Assembly (NCBI GenBank): GCA_020226215.1
Contig: CM035233.1
Location: 50,057,751 to 50,121,750, forward strand
Reading direction: 5' to 3'
From: Sindora glabra
Taxonomy: Eukaryota; Streptophyta; Magnoliopsida; Fabales; Fabaceae
DNA length: 64,000 nt
Below are positions 36,333-48,987 of the stretch, piece by piece. Numbering within the stretch: position 1 is the first letter of the stretch; the number at the start of each line of letters is the position of its first letter. A model generated the notes under the pieces. The model saw only the letters and a program-made list of their open reading frames with translations. It searched no databases and had not been told where the DNA came from. The translations under genes were made by a program, and so were the position numbers.

Positions 36333-37514
36333 GATATTAAGTCTTATTTGTCAAGAAGTTGTTTAGGCAAACTAATAACATATCTTATCAAACTTATTGC
36401 TAAATCAAAAAAGGCACTACAAATAATGTAAACAGATTGTTAGAAAGCAGAAGCTTTATAGGGTCATAAAAAATAATTCCTTTGTTTGCCCTTACAAGCC
36501 CCAATATAATTGAGTTCCATGATAAAATCATGACTAGTAAAAGAACAGCCCTACCAATTAATATTGTGCTTTCTAGCCTTATCTACAATGTTCTCGACAA
36601 TCTTGCAAATAAATGGAATTATGATAAGAAATCCTAAAGGAAGTGTAGCCACTGGTATAATAGGAAGTATTGATGAAAGGCTCCATGAGGCATAATTAGA
36701 TGAGTTGATTACATTAGCTCTGGTTATAAACAATCTAATTGCCACAAATGCAATTATAGAGAAAAGCATAAAAAAATAGGGAATTCTATCCATGAAATTA
36801 ATAATCTTGAATGGGAAAAAGAAATAAGTGCTTTAACAAGAAGGGGAAACCAGGAATTAACAATCAAAGGACTTCTCCACCATGGAGAAAAAATGGAGCC
36901 AATACCAGCAATACAGGCCACTAATAAGCAAAAACTCAAACTAGTATACATTAGAGCAACAAATGCCCTAAATTGATTTCCTAATGTCTTTGTTGCTAAG
37001 CGGGTGAAGCTTACTTCTTCAATCCTATCCTCTTCCACGCCAGCAAAGTTGAGTTCTATTATAAGAATGATTGAAGAAATGACATAAATCCGTGAGAGGA
37101 GAATGATTATGGTTGAAGGAAATGGACCTAATTTAATTGTTAATGTAGGCAAACCCAGTATGGCAGGGCCAATTGAAGTGCCAATTATTAAACTAATAGC
37201 ACCTTAAAACTTATTCCTTCAGTATTGTCATATTGAGTTTTTCCATCAATTTAATTCCCATTATTAAGGTTATTGTAGCAATAATTGCATCATCCTTAGG
37301 AAAGGTAAAAGATAACGCATTTGCAAAGCAGAATATGTAAGGTGGATAGATTGTAACTTTGTCTAATTACAAAGAAGGGACTTGCAGAAATCCTACAATT
37401 AGGAATTGCTGAATGAATTTGAGGTCTATGTTGATGAATTTATGAATTAGGACTAATTCTCGGACATGTGAGAGACTTGTAATTAAAGAGCTGGGAAGTG
37501 AAAAGTTGAGGCAT
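36333..37514 (-). pseudogene. Intronless pseudogene of a plastid tyrosine/tryptophan permease-like protein
   Basis: Related to plant plastid members of the bacterial Tyr/Trp permease (Trp_Tyr_perm) family. From the ATG at 37514 it reads a transit-peptide-like start, MPQLFTSQLFNYKSLTCPRI, with a stop soon after. Membrane segments follow: ISLIIGTSIGPAILGLPTL, IKLGPFPSTIIILLSRIYV, VEEDRIEEVSFTRLATKTLG, SFCLLVACIAGIGSI, then after a frameshift near 36790 SWSLSSILPIIPVATLPLG and LVMILSWNSIILGLV. The 3' end stops at the copia LTR, after LPKQLLDK. Homology runs from transit peptide to the eighth or so helix without an intron, so a processed (retroposed) origin is likely. The C-terminal third is missing and was not found beyond the copia element. 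Confidence 0.82.
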
Positions 37515-38575
37515 GTTAATCACGTTGAACGTGGCTTTGCAATTAAGGGATTCTTCTTATTGTTGGGAACAACTCAAAAGAAAAGAGGATAACTTTTGGT
37601 TACGAGTACTCAAACTACGTAGTGCAGAATGGCACTAATATTCATAAGAGTGTTTGGCAACCATGAAAGTGTGTAGAAACTGGAAAGTAGTGTGCCCCTT
37701 GTTTCCTAAGGCTAAATTTTTGGGTTTTTCAAGGAATCTTAAGGAGAAAAGGAACAACAATGGAATCTTTATGGACATTATGCATAAGACTTACCCAGTC
37801 ATCATTAGACATTTGAAGTTTATGGCTGAAGATGAAGTATATACATAGGTCTCAATTGGGGAAATATTTTCAAGAGATTTTAGTATTACCTTTGATAAAT
37901 AAAATGTCTTAATTTTATTGACCATTATGAAAAAGTGTATTAAGTGTCCTTGATAATAAATATAAGTGAGGTTGTTTAGATTATTGCCTACCATTTCCAA
38001 TAAGTTATAGACCAAAACTTGTACTTTTTGGGAATGAAGTACACAATAGCTCCGTTTGCAATGGCAATGACCAATATCCTTCCTTCACATAGCAAAAAGT
38101 GATTAAAGAAGCATGTTGCTTCCCTCACCTGAGGGTACCATGCCATCTTTCAAAAAACTTATGTTTCTGCATAAGATTGAAATAGTAAGGATCAATGCAG
38201 CTAAGTGAAAGTGGTAAGGACTCTAGCAACTGTTTTTGAAGCAATGGTCATGACATTGATGAAAGGCCCAACGTTTGAAATTTTAGAACACATGAAGGCA
38301 ATATTCAAAGAAAGCATCTTGGAACAAATCTTTGACATTCAATAAAGGGTTTTGTAATGATCACAATTGGGTGCTCTAATTAAGCTTGTATCATGATTCT
38401 CCAAGTGAGTTAATATAAATTGGTAAAGATTAAGTTGCACCTGTTTTATTCATTTGTGCAGTATACAAGTTGTTAAAGACTAGGATGTTTCCTATGGCTT
38501 TTACCTTTAATAATTGGCATTTGCTTACCCTGCCTTTGTCATTTCTCAATGCAATTACCCTTGGATCCTGCCCTA
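37515..38575. other. Unassigned DNA
   Basis: No recognised gene. 38459-38575 reads open in one frame after a TTTGTGCAG acceptor-like site (YKLLKTRMFPMAFTFNNW...), but I know no match. A 64-codon ORF at 37654 is likewise unmatched. Confidence 0.35.
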
Positions 38576-39352
38576 TGTCATAAGTTATCCTTGTAACCTA
38601 ATTAGCCAGGTAAATAAGCTCGATTTGGATGAAACTTTGCATAAAAATTAAGCATCATGTGGAGGCCTTGTAGCACTGATTTGGGAGGAATCTGAGTTGT
38701 GTACAATTTTTAAGGATTTTTCCCATGTTGGGGGTATTTATATAATTTTACCTAGGGTAACTTGTTTAGTGCAAGTAGGAAAGTACATAGTTGTGATCCT
38801 TGGACTTTTATCTTTATTTTGATGTATTATAAGCTAGTAGATCCTTTCCAAACTCTAAGAAAAAGCCTTATGATGGTTCAAGAAAACCATATTAACACCT
38901 TCCAAATGGGCTTTTACTTAGAATGCTCTTTAAGGGGGAGTACCCGATGATCTTAGTGGTCACTTGGTATTGCCTAGAGGTTGAAGTGCGTGGTTTAGTG
39001 CCTCCCTTACACACTCTACAATATGTAATAAGATATATTATGAATAATAGAAGTAGCTCTTCTTCTATTAAAATTGGTCTATAATTGTGTTTGCTTATTA
39101 TCGAATTCATCTATATTACTCGAGTGTTCATTATTGCCTTACTATATGCTTTGTGGTTGGTTGCCAAGTTGCTATGTGCTATGTATTGCCTTGAGATGCC
39201 TTGACATTGACTCAATGTGCTTATTATTATTATGGGTGTTACTTATCATTTTCATAACTTCAAATGGTAAATGATCGAATGGCTGGCTTATTCTTAAGTG
39301 GTGAGAGTCTGAGTATCGTATATTCCTCAACCTAAGTTACTAGACCATGACA
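38576..39352 (+). repeat. 5' LTR of the gag-only element
   Basis: TG...CA. Roughly 88-90% identical by eye to 41958-42724. Shared blocks include catcatgtggaggccttgta, tttatataattttacc and gttggttgccaagttg. Confidence 0.9.
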
Positions 39353-39354
39353 TC

Positions 39355-39366
39355 TGGTATCAGAGC
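39355..39366 (+). promoter_or_regulatory. Primer-binding site of the gag-only element
   Basis: TGGTATCAGAGC, an exact complement of the initiator tRNA-Met 3' end. Confidence 0.92.
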
Positions 39367-39462
39367 ATGGTTTTGGCCATGCTTCTCATTTTTCTACTAC
39401 ACCTTTTATTTTCATTCTACTGCATCTTTTCTTTTTGAAGTCACTAAGCAATGTAGAAGAAA

Positions 39463-40840
39463 ATGTCTACTTTTGAATGGTTCGATACTATTAAGAATGC
39501 ACTTGATAATCTGGAAGGTTATGTTGACATCATGAAGGGATTACAATTTGATGAGATCCTTAAAATATTTCAAAGAGCCAAATAGTGGGAAGCTTTCAAG
39601 CACCATGTCAAGTCTCTTGAAGCCAATGGATTAAAAGCTTGGGGAATAGCTATACTCCATAAGTCGGCGAGCAGCTTACTATTATCGAGACTACCTAATT
39701 GGAATTAGGAAATGCTTTGAAGGGCCTTTCCAATAAGATGAAGGATGTAGTTGTGGCTCTTCAATCAAATGGAAGTTAACGACCTGGCTACCTTGATCAA
39801 GGTAATGATGGTGGCCCTTGGAAGTGGATTGCAAAAGGGTGGTGCCTCAAAGTATAGGGGAAAGTTAAAAATCCCAGAAACAAAGCCATATGTAGGTGAA
39901 AAAGATGCACAAAAACTTGAGAACTTTGTGTTCAACCTGGACTAATACTTTAATTCTGCTGGCATAGAGTCTGAAAAAGCCTAATTGGATCATGCTACTA
40001 TGTTCCTCATTGACAATGCGAAAGTTTGGTAAAGGATCAAGTACCAGGAGATTCAAAAGGGAAGATGCCATATCAACACTTGGGATGAGCTCAAGCAAAA
40101 GTTGTAGGCATATTTTTATCCGGAGAATATGAATTACTTGGCTTGATGCAAGTTAAAAGAGTTGTGACAAATAAGATTTATCCAGGATTACGTGAAGAAG
40201 TTCACAACTATGATGTTGGATATTAGGGACATGACCTAGAAAGAGAAAGTCTTCTATTTTCTTGATGGTCTTTCAAGGGAAGCTGCTATGGAGCTTCAGA
40301 GAGGAAAAGTTTAAAACTTATCAGAAGCAGTGACAGTAGCTGAACATCTTTCTAATTATAATTTCCCCAACTTTAATATGAAATTTGTTAGATGAACTAC
40401 ATCTATTATTGGGGGGAGTTCAATAGGTGGGCAAAGGTAGAAAGCTTAAAAATGGGGGAGCGGCCTTAATAATGCCTACCCACATGAAAGCCTCAGTAAT
40501 ATCTTTGTTAATCAACAACATAAAAAGAAAGAAGACCTTGTCCTATTTCTTGTGCCGAACATCTTTCTAACTATGATTTCCCTAACTTTATATGAACTTT
40601 GTTGGAGGAATTGTGTCCAATGTTGGTGGGGGAGTTAGACAAGCAAGCAAAGGTAGTAAGCCTAAAAGTGGAGGAGTAGCCTTGATAATGCCTACCCACG
40701 TGGAAGCCTCAATAGTATCTCTATCAACTAACAACATAAAAAGAAGGAAGACCTTGTCTTATTTCTTGTGTCAAGGACCACACAAAGTGACAAAGTGCCT
40801 AAAAAGAGTTGCCTTGAATGCTATACAAGCGAGACTCTAG
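39463..40840 (+). pseudogene. Ty3/gypsy-type gag, broken
   Basis: Capsid-like protein of a retrotransposon. It starts MSTFEWFDTIKNALDNLEGY at 39463. Stops and frameshifts follow. The Retrotrans_gag core is clear from about 39880: KDAQKLENFVFNLD, SEKAQLDHATMFLIDNAKVW-like, WDELKQKLQAYFYPENMNYL-like and DYVKKFTTMMLDIRDM. A zinc knuckle remnant near 40770 reads CQGPHKVTKC with the first Cys kept in YFLC. A 215-bp tandem duplication (40342-40772) sits between capsid and knuckle. The reading frame is open only in short pieces. Confidence 0.82.
40342..40775 (+). repeat. 215-bp tandem duplication inside gag
   Basis: 40342-40556 and 40557-about 40772 are diverged copies: gaacatctttctaattataa against gaacatctttctaactatga, and aataatgcctacccacatga against gataatgcctacccacgtgg. 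Both include the start of the zinc knuckle. Confidence 0.85.
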
Positions 40841-41957
40841 GAGAGGGAGTAAGAAGCAATAAAGGAGTTGATCATTCTAATAGGGAGGGTGATTTATGCA
40901 CTAGGATCGAAGCTTTTTGAATCCTAACACCTTAAGAGTAGCCGAGATAAAGTGGCGAGGTAGATCCTTTTTCCCTTTCGGGAGTTTATTTTCATAAGGA
41001 GTTGTGCAGGATTACTGATACCAACCCCGTATAGCAAGCAAGCTAAGTAATGGAGATGGTAAGGAGGAGTCCTATGTGAGAATTCATCAAATGTGATAAA
41101 GAGATAAATCATTTCAAAGAGCAGTTTATGAGTTATTGGAGAACATGGGTATATGTTCAAGAAGCAGTTACTTAACACACAATTTTCTTTTGTTATGATA
41201 GCCTTTTGAATGTAGGTAATCACATGGTCATAAGTTTTCACTTATGGTAATTGGCTCACATAGCTTTAGGAGTTCTAAAAGTCAATCACAGGAGCAGCTT
41301 GTGGAAAAAGACATAGAGTGCATTAGCGTGTGAAAGCCAAAACAAAAAGTGCGAATGGCACCTTGTTCAACTCTATTGGTTGTGGTAGGGGGACACTAAG
41401 AGAGTGCCATGTTCGAGTGCTTTGGAAACATTAAGTAGATGTTGGACTTGAGTTTAAGGAGGAAGAGCAATTTGTTTGAGTAGCCAATATGAAGCGAATT
41501 ATCAAGATTGATTAAAACCATCAGCAAGCATACTTGTGAGCAAGGTTATGGGACTTATGCATAAACTAAGTGTAAATCTTGTCCTTCTTGCACTAGTGGT
41601 ATAAAACATTATGTGTAAGAAACTTGGTAAGTAAGCAACTTCAAGACATTAAGCTCGTATGCCACTTACGAAGACAAATAGCTCGAGAATTATGAAGACA
41701 ATTCAACCAAGCTTAAAGGAGTTTTCATCGTCAATAACAAGTTCAGAGAGACAAGGATGAAGATTCAAGAGCAAGACGTAGATGCTTTATAGGAGCAATG
41801 TCAGATTGAAGTGTTGAAGGCAAGCATTAGCGAAGGACAAAGAGATAAGCTAAGAAGAAGTCTAGGGAGGAGCTTAAGGAAGCAGATTGAAGACCTTTGC
41901 AAAGTTGTCAGATTGCATCGTCAATGAGAACATTGACATTTTTCAAGTAAGGGAGAA

Positions 41958-42724
41958 TGTCATAAGTTGGCCTTGTGACCTAATTGGCCAAGAAAATGAG
42001 CTCTGATTTGGATGAAACTTTGTACAAAAATCAAGCATCATGTGGAGGCCTTGTACCATTGATTTGGGAGGATTTCGACTTATGTACAATTTTTAGGAAT
42101 TTTTCCCGTTTTGAGGGTATTTATATAATTTTACCAGGCTAACTTGTCTTAGTGCAAGTAAGAAAGTATATGGTTGTGATCCTTGAATTTTTATCTTCGT
42201 TTTGATGTATTATAAGCTAATAGATCTTTTCCAAGCTTTAAGAAAAAATCTTATGACAGTTTAAGAAAAATATGTCAACTCCTGCCAGATAGGCTTTTGT
42301 TTAGAATGCTCTTTAGGGGGGAGTACCCAATGATCTTGGTGGTCATTTGGTATTGCCTAAGGGTTAGGTGTGTGGCTTGGTACTTCCCCTACACACTTTA
42401 CAATATGTAATAAGACATATTATGAATAATAGAAATAGCCCCTCTTCTACTAAAATTGGTCCACAATTGTGTTCGCCTATTATCGCATTCATCTGCATTA
42501 GTCGATTGTTCATTGTTGACTTACTATTTACTTTGTAGTTGGTTGCCAAGTTGTTATATGCTATGTGTTACCTTGATATTAACTCGATGTGCTTATTATT
42601 ATTGTGGGTGTTGCTTGTCATTTTCATAACTTTAAATGGTGAATGATCAGATGGTTGATTTATTCTTAGGTGGTGAGAGTCTAAGCGCCACATGTTTCTC
42701 AACCTATGTTGCCAAACCATGACA
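41958..42724 (+). repeat. 3' LTR of the gag-only element
   Basis: 767 bp, TG...CA, the partner of 38576-39352. Confidence 0.9.
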
Positions 42725-42804
42725 CTTGCCCTGCTCTCTCTAACAGCATGGATTAGGAACAACTGAAGGTACCACAGAAATAATTAAAATCTTTAATTAG
42801 ACCT

Positions 42805-43072
42805 CTTTCATTAATTAATTAGAATTTTATTGTGTTTGCAATTGTCTTAATTTGAAAAATAAAACACCATAGACGTAAAATGGGTCATATGCAATGAGTT
42901 TGAGATGAGATGTTTACGAAGTTACATTAATAAACCTTTTGCATTAATTCATCCAAATCTTATTATGTTTGCAATTGCATTAGATCGAAAAATAATAGAC
43001 CTCTAAACAATAGCTATAAAATGAGTCATATGCAATGGGTTTGAGATAAGACATCTACATAGTGAAGTTACA
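42805..43072 (+). repeat. Diverged tandem repeat, about 130 bp
   Basis: Copies at 42805-42930 and 42935-43072 share tgtttgcaattg, gtcatatgcaatg and gtttgagat(g/a)agac/atgt, followed by gaagttaca. Confidence 0.65.
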
Positions 43073-46000
43073 TATGTTTTATTCTTATTTTCTTAATATT
43101 TCACTATAATTAAGCAAATAATTTGAAATATTCTCATTAGTTTTTGAATTTTAGTTATAATGAAATATTAAAACACATGTATTTCATTGAAATACCCTCA
43201 CTAGTATTTTATGGATCTTCCAGATCTTAACTTCATCACCATGATCAAGGGTGGCTTTACTCTTGTTGTTATGGGAACAATTGCCTCCTATTTTGAAAGG
43301 ATGCTTGGATAAGGGTTGCACAACTCTAAATCAAGCATGGTAGTGAAATGGTCTCGAAAGGTTTCCATTTTATCTTGAGTTACTTGCTAAGGTGCATCTA
43401 TTAACCAATGGACTTTTTGTATATCAGATTCATAATTTTCAAGCTCACTTGAAAAAGGATTAATCAACAAGTTTGTATGACTTTAAGTTTAAACGGAAAC
43501 AACTCATTCCATATTAAGAATAAGAACAACTCATAAAAAATTGTACTATCTTAATGTTGAGCTTTTGACTTTTAAGTTTGTTTTAAAAATATTTAAAGTG
43601 ACAATTCCATACAAATTTTTATATCACTACTTTGTGTTTTTAGTTTCATTTGCAAAATTTTAAGCCAATCAAAGTAATGAAGGCTAGATCTAGATTTGCT
43701 CAATTGAAGGAGCATGTTTGAGTGGAATACAACTACTCTAAAGTGTAATTGTACATTTTTTAGAGTAAAATAAAATATTACAATATTTGATATGAAAATT
43801 TACACAGAGTGAATAGTTATAAATTTAAAAATTATTTTTTTAATTTGTTACTATTAATTTAATTTTAAATCCATAAATTTTTTTCTTTAAAAATTATGAT
43901 ATCTCACTTTATTTTTTAAAGTACAACCTAATTCTTTTGAATATATCTTGTCCTTTTAACCTAACCAAAACTATTCGAAAAAATGCAGTCATGGCAAAAT
44001 GAATTGGATTAAATGATTTGTATCGCTTCAAATTATATAAGTTTTTGGATTCGGTTGATAGTGGGTGCAAATGCATTTACTAGCGCAATCCGCACCTAAT
44101 CGAAAATTGATATCTTATAAGCAAAGCACAAACATTTGCAAAACTGATTTCCATCTGGCCAATGTATCCTTAGTTTTTTGTATTCCATAATCTATGAGTT
44201 TCTCCTTAGAGCTTTTGGAACTAAGTCTCCCCCTATAAAACATTAAATCAATCGAAATTGTAATAAATTGATTTAAACTAATTTTATCGACTAAAATCAC
44301 TTTTCAAATTAAAAATTAATTCCACTGATTATTGCTGGTCGGTTAGGATCAGCTTTGCTTAACTGATCCTTACCAATTGATGATTATCGTAGTGAATCTA
44401 TTAGAAATTTTCACTTAGGCATGAATCGAGTTTCTATTAGAGAAATATAATCCTTGTTTGTATTGTATATTCTAATAGACTATTGTTGTATTCCTCTTTA
44501 TTTGTCTATAGCTTGGCTTAGCTTTTCTTTTTCATTTTTTTAAACATTTAAATAAAAAAATTTTAAGTCAATAATTTTTAGAAATAATTTTAAAATTTAA
44601 TTTTCATTTTTTAATGTCATCTATATTTAAGTATAGCAGGTTTTAGTTTTTCGCTTCTTTCAAAAAATATATATATAAAAAATGAGAAATTTTTTTGAAT
44701 TTATGAAATAAAACAAAGAAAAAAAAAGAGTTTGATTCATAAGTTAACCCAATTCACATATGCCCCATCCACCGGAACTACATTATGCAAGAATCCAATC
44801 TGTTTGAGCCTATTTTTAACCATACCATAAATTACTAGTTTCCTTATATGAACATCTATGTATTGACCCATTTGGTTCAAAAGTTATGGACGCTATATAA
44901 CACTTTTAAAAAAGGATCTTTTCACATTTGATAACAATAAAATTTATAATATATTTGAGAGATAAGAAGGAAAAGGAGGGAAAAAAGATTATGAGAGATA
45001 ATAAAAGGTAAGAAAATGAAAAAAGAATGGATAGTTATGAGAGGATTTTACTTTCTATTATTTATATGTTTAGAAAATATTCTAAAACTTTTTAAATTGA
45101 AGGAATATAAAATAATGAATAGTTATAGAGTTTTCGATGACTAAGGGGTAGTACTCATAAATCTTTAATATTTTTTCCTTCTTATTCAAAATTCTTAACT
45201 AAGAAAAAATCATGACATAGCATTCCATTGCATCTTTTTTCCCTTTCATTCTCCCATATTCAAACAAAGCATAAAAGAATCTATGTAGATAAAAGTTGAT
45301 ACTACCAATCCGAATGATACGATAAAAAAGATGAAAACATTTAAAAGTATAGGAAAGATAAATATTTTCTTACATCAAGGCGAGAAAGATTTTAGCTTTA
45401 ATAAACAACCAAGATCTTTTATTTTGTATTCATTATTTGATCTCATATCTTCTGTATTCATTATTTTATAATAAAGATAACAATTACATTAGTTCACTCT
45501 TTAATTTGCTTTTATTATGACCACTTTAGAATTTATGAGAATTTAGATGTACGGCAAACTCTCAATCTATAGAGGATGGAATATAAGGCTCGCATAAAGA
45601 CAAAAGAAAATTGATAATGGTTAGAAGTTGTTAGAAGACACTTGATGCTTAAGTTATTGAATAAATAGAGCATGGGTTAAGAATTTGCAATAATGGTCTT
45701 CAAATTTTGGGAATACTTAATGTCTTTATATATACATGTAACCAAGGGAAAGATGATCCAAGGGTGGTAGGTTGCATGGCTAGCGATTTGTATGAATTGC
45801 TAGCATGGCGAATAGTACAATATTATATGAGTGTTGGTGGATAAAGGAAAGTTGGGGTTTGGTATAAGTGTGTAAAGCTTGTTGAAGGGCTAAGGAATGT
45901 GCAGGGAGGAATTCACTGCGGGATAGGGGAAAAGTAATGGACTAGAGCAATCGTCAATTCAAGTTGGTGTTATAACAGTTATTAAGATATTGAAAAGGCT

Positions 46001-48599
46001 AGTCAAAATTTTGATGTTATCACTTACTTTTCTTTCACTCTAAGTGATGAAATAAAGGCACCTATTGATTAGTGGTCTTTACGTAGCAAGTAAACTTTTC
46101 ATTTGCTATTTGTTGTTAATATAAACAATTGTTGCTTCAATTTTTGTGTGATTAACAGCTATGGAATATCATTACATCATATTTTTTTTTTCGAGGATGT
46201 TATTATTGCAAGATTTTCTCTCTCCTTTTTCATGGTCATTAGATTCTATTAACAACTCTCATTTGTTGGATGAACAAACTCTTTTGGCAATATAAATGGC
46301 CTAATTATTCTCTTTATCACTTTTGGTTTTTGAATCTTTAAAGCATATTTTACCTCTTCTACAATCTTATGCAAATTCCCTCCATTCTTTTGCATGCTTG
46401 GCCGACTACAACATCCTCCATGCACAATGGTGATAACGTCTCCTTGTTATCTTTACTTTTTTGTACTCTTGGTAAGTTTTCCTTTTCCTTCCTCTTATTT
46501 CTCTTATTTTTTTCTCTTTCTCTCCTTTCCTTAATTTTGCTTTTTGTTTTTGTTAATTTGGCTTACATGTTATCACATTCTCATTGTCTTTGTTTGTGTA
46601 CCGATTTGCGATTGAATTCAACTATTATTTAGATACCATTTCAAGTTGATATGTCGTTCTCATTGTTTGTTTGTATTTTATGTTTCCTTTTATTGTGTTT
46701 ATAGTATTTTTCCTTCCTTCTTTCCTTTAAACCCATCTATTTGTTAATTTTCTTTGCATGATATTTACAAGTACATCTCACATAACTATTTTTGTTGTTA
46801 AGTTTGGTTGTTATGATTATGGAAAATCTTCCTAACCTTTTAATAAACTAAAGGTCTCATCTTGGATTACTTCAATAGACTTTGATGACCTAGTGTTAGA
46901 GAACCTAAACATATGTTCAAGCATATCAAGTGAAATTAACCTATGTTGTTCCCTTCTACAAGCTGGCAGTTAAGCAAAAACATCAACTTTAATGAACAAT
47001 GAGTGAGCAAAAACATTAACTCTAAGAACTAGTCATTGAATAGAAAACCTAAAGCTAAATGAGGTTAAAGGTGGCCAACTCCCAAAAGGTCTTAAAGTGG
47101 CTATCTTTTCAAATAACAAGTATATGGAGGCATTTGGTCCTTGCAACATTATTAAGGTGAGCATCTATACTTCTTTAAACACCCACACACATATTATTAG
47201 AATTAAATTCTTTCTAATACCTAACAATCTAATTATGACAATGATTTGAAAAAGCCAACAATTTTGTAAATCTGGACTTTGTAAATGTCATTCTTACAAA
47301 ATAATGTCTCCAAATGTGAACCTTTTCAAATAAGTAGTGTTCTAATAATCAAATTGAAAGTCAAACTAAAAATATTAATAGGTTAACTAGTTAAATTGAT
47401 GATCACGTTGGCATGTGTGCACGTATAATTCTATTAATTTTTACATTTAATATGTAAAATATTTCAATTTTTTGATATTTTTATCCATAAAAATAACTCT
47501 ATAGCAAAAAGAAACCATTTAACATATTATAGCATAAGTTTTGTGCTAAAATACTATGTTTTCAAATTTATTAATAAAAAGATAAATTAGTATTTATTAT
47601 TGGTAACTTATAATATAACATATATATATATATATATATTGCACTCATATAACTCAAGGCATGCTTTGATCTAATGAATTACTTTGTTAATAATGGGTTT
47701 TAATATCTGACTCCTTTTGGTTGCCTTTTCAATTAAATAATATTTTACCTTCAAACAAACTAATTCTAGTGAACTCAGATCGATTATTTGATTCATATCA
47801 ATTTAACTTGGTTCTACCCAGCTTAAAATGAACTAATTATTGGTTTTGGTTCAAAATATGAACCAAACTAGAACCTAGGCAAGGTTACAATTGAACTAAG
47901 CTATTTAGTCAAGTTTGGTTTTTATAAATATTGCAACCAAGTAGCTTTTCCACTAAATTAGAATAAAATACCAATGCAGGGAAATGATACCAAAAGACAA
48001 TCTACCTTATAAGACCTCAATGAGGCATTTAGGCATGTAACTATGATATAAGGAGTTTCTTTATGCATTGTATGACCATTATGATGAAATCTCAAATTAA
48101 GTCATTTTTTTTTAAATTTGAGCATAAGCTTATGAAGGCAATTTGCATAACCCTTTTTCAGCTATATTACAATGTGTATCTGATTATTAGATGCTTCAAA
48201 ATAATCCTTTAACAAGTAGATTGCCTCTATGATTTGGAGACTTTCTATTATTTCTACATTTGGAGCACTTATAACAAGTATATGCAGATCTAGTCTTAGA
48301 TGCTCCTAAAGCACTATCATGGCATAAGATTGATCATAAGGTTGGTTTCCAATCCTAAAAATTACAAGGTTAAGATGACCAAGATTCCTTAGTTTATGCC
48401 TTGCTAATTCATAATCAAGTAGTTTCACCTAAAGAAAAATCTTGAATTTATGAAGGTTAAATACTATACCCTATATAAGGAGACTTAACTAACCATTAAG
48501 GCAATCCTAAAGGTGCTATAAGATAGGTGCTTTGACTAAAACACCAATGTTCTTATAAGCCTTTGCATTATTTGTATTACATTGCTCTCTTATGTTATA
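43073..48599. other. Unassigned AT-rich DNA
   Basis: No recognised gene or element. A 61-codon minus ORF at 44300-44115 and an L/S-rich 87-codon ORF at 46369 match nothing I know. An (AT)n tract lies at about 47617-47639. Part of this stretch may hold the 3' LTR of the gypsy element starting at 48600. Confidence 0.35.
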
Positions 48600-48987
48600 C
48601 TAATTAATTTTATGCCTATTTTGCAAAGGTTTATCTTCATAATATGAGTGTCTCCCAATGTGTATTTTTCAACCCAACACCACTAAGGGTCCAATTTAGC
48701 ATTCTTTTGCCTCTATCAAGCCAAGGTCAATCTGAAGACAAGAAAAAAAAATCAAAGTGCAAATGTCAAGACAATTTCATCTTTCTAACTTTTTGGCCAT
48801 AAAAACAAGTAAGCTTCACTTTATAAGCTTTGGAATTGATGTAAGCATTTTGTTTATCTTCTTCAAAAAAATTCAATTCCACTCTCATCTTTAGCGCCAT
48901 TAAAATAAACTTGAGTTTGGTTTGGAAACAGGTTTGCAAGTTCATAAAAAATGCGGACTTGATTAGACCTTGAACAATAAGGTTCAT
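48600..48987 (-). pseudogene. Ty3/gypsy pol block 4: integrase C-terminal end
   Basis: RVELNFFEEDKQNAYINSKA followed by YKVKLTCFYGQKV matches the conserved helix-rich LDLLEEKREQAxxRxAAYKQ region after the gypsy integrase core. The downstream part resembles the following beta-rich domain but is shifted. The same orientation and order as the blocks at 50440-51558, 57617-57910 and 62413-62860 suggest one element. Confidence 0.65.

Larger units (their letters stand above)
38576..42724 (+). mobile_element. Gag-only LTR retrotransposon (TR-GAG type, Ty3/gypsy-related)
   Basis: 4.15 kb. 5' LTR 38576-39352 (777 bp) and 3' LTR 41958-42724 (767 bp), both starting TGTCATAAGTT and ending CATGACA. The primer-binding site TGGTATCAGAGC (39355-39366) is two bases after the 5' LTR. 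A purine tract (gtaagggagaa, to 41957) precedes the 3' LTR. Only a gag of gypsy type lies between; no protease, RT or integrase is seen in the 2.6-kb interior. It would depend on another element's enzymes. No clean 5-bp target-site duplication is visible. Confidence 0.88.

Noticed and set aside
46369..46632. 87-codon hydrophobic ORF resembling a membrane or signal peptide
   Set aside because: Pyrimidine-rich strand gives Leu/Ser/Phe runs; no family match and no start or splice context.
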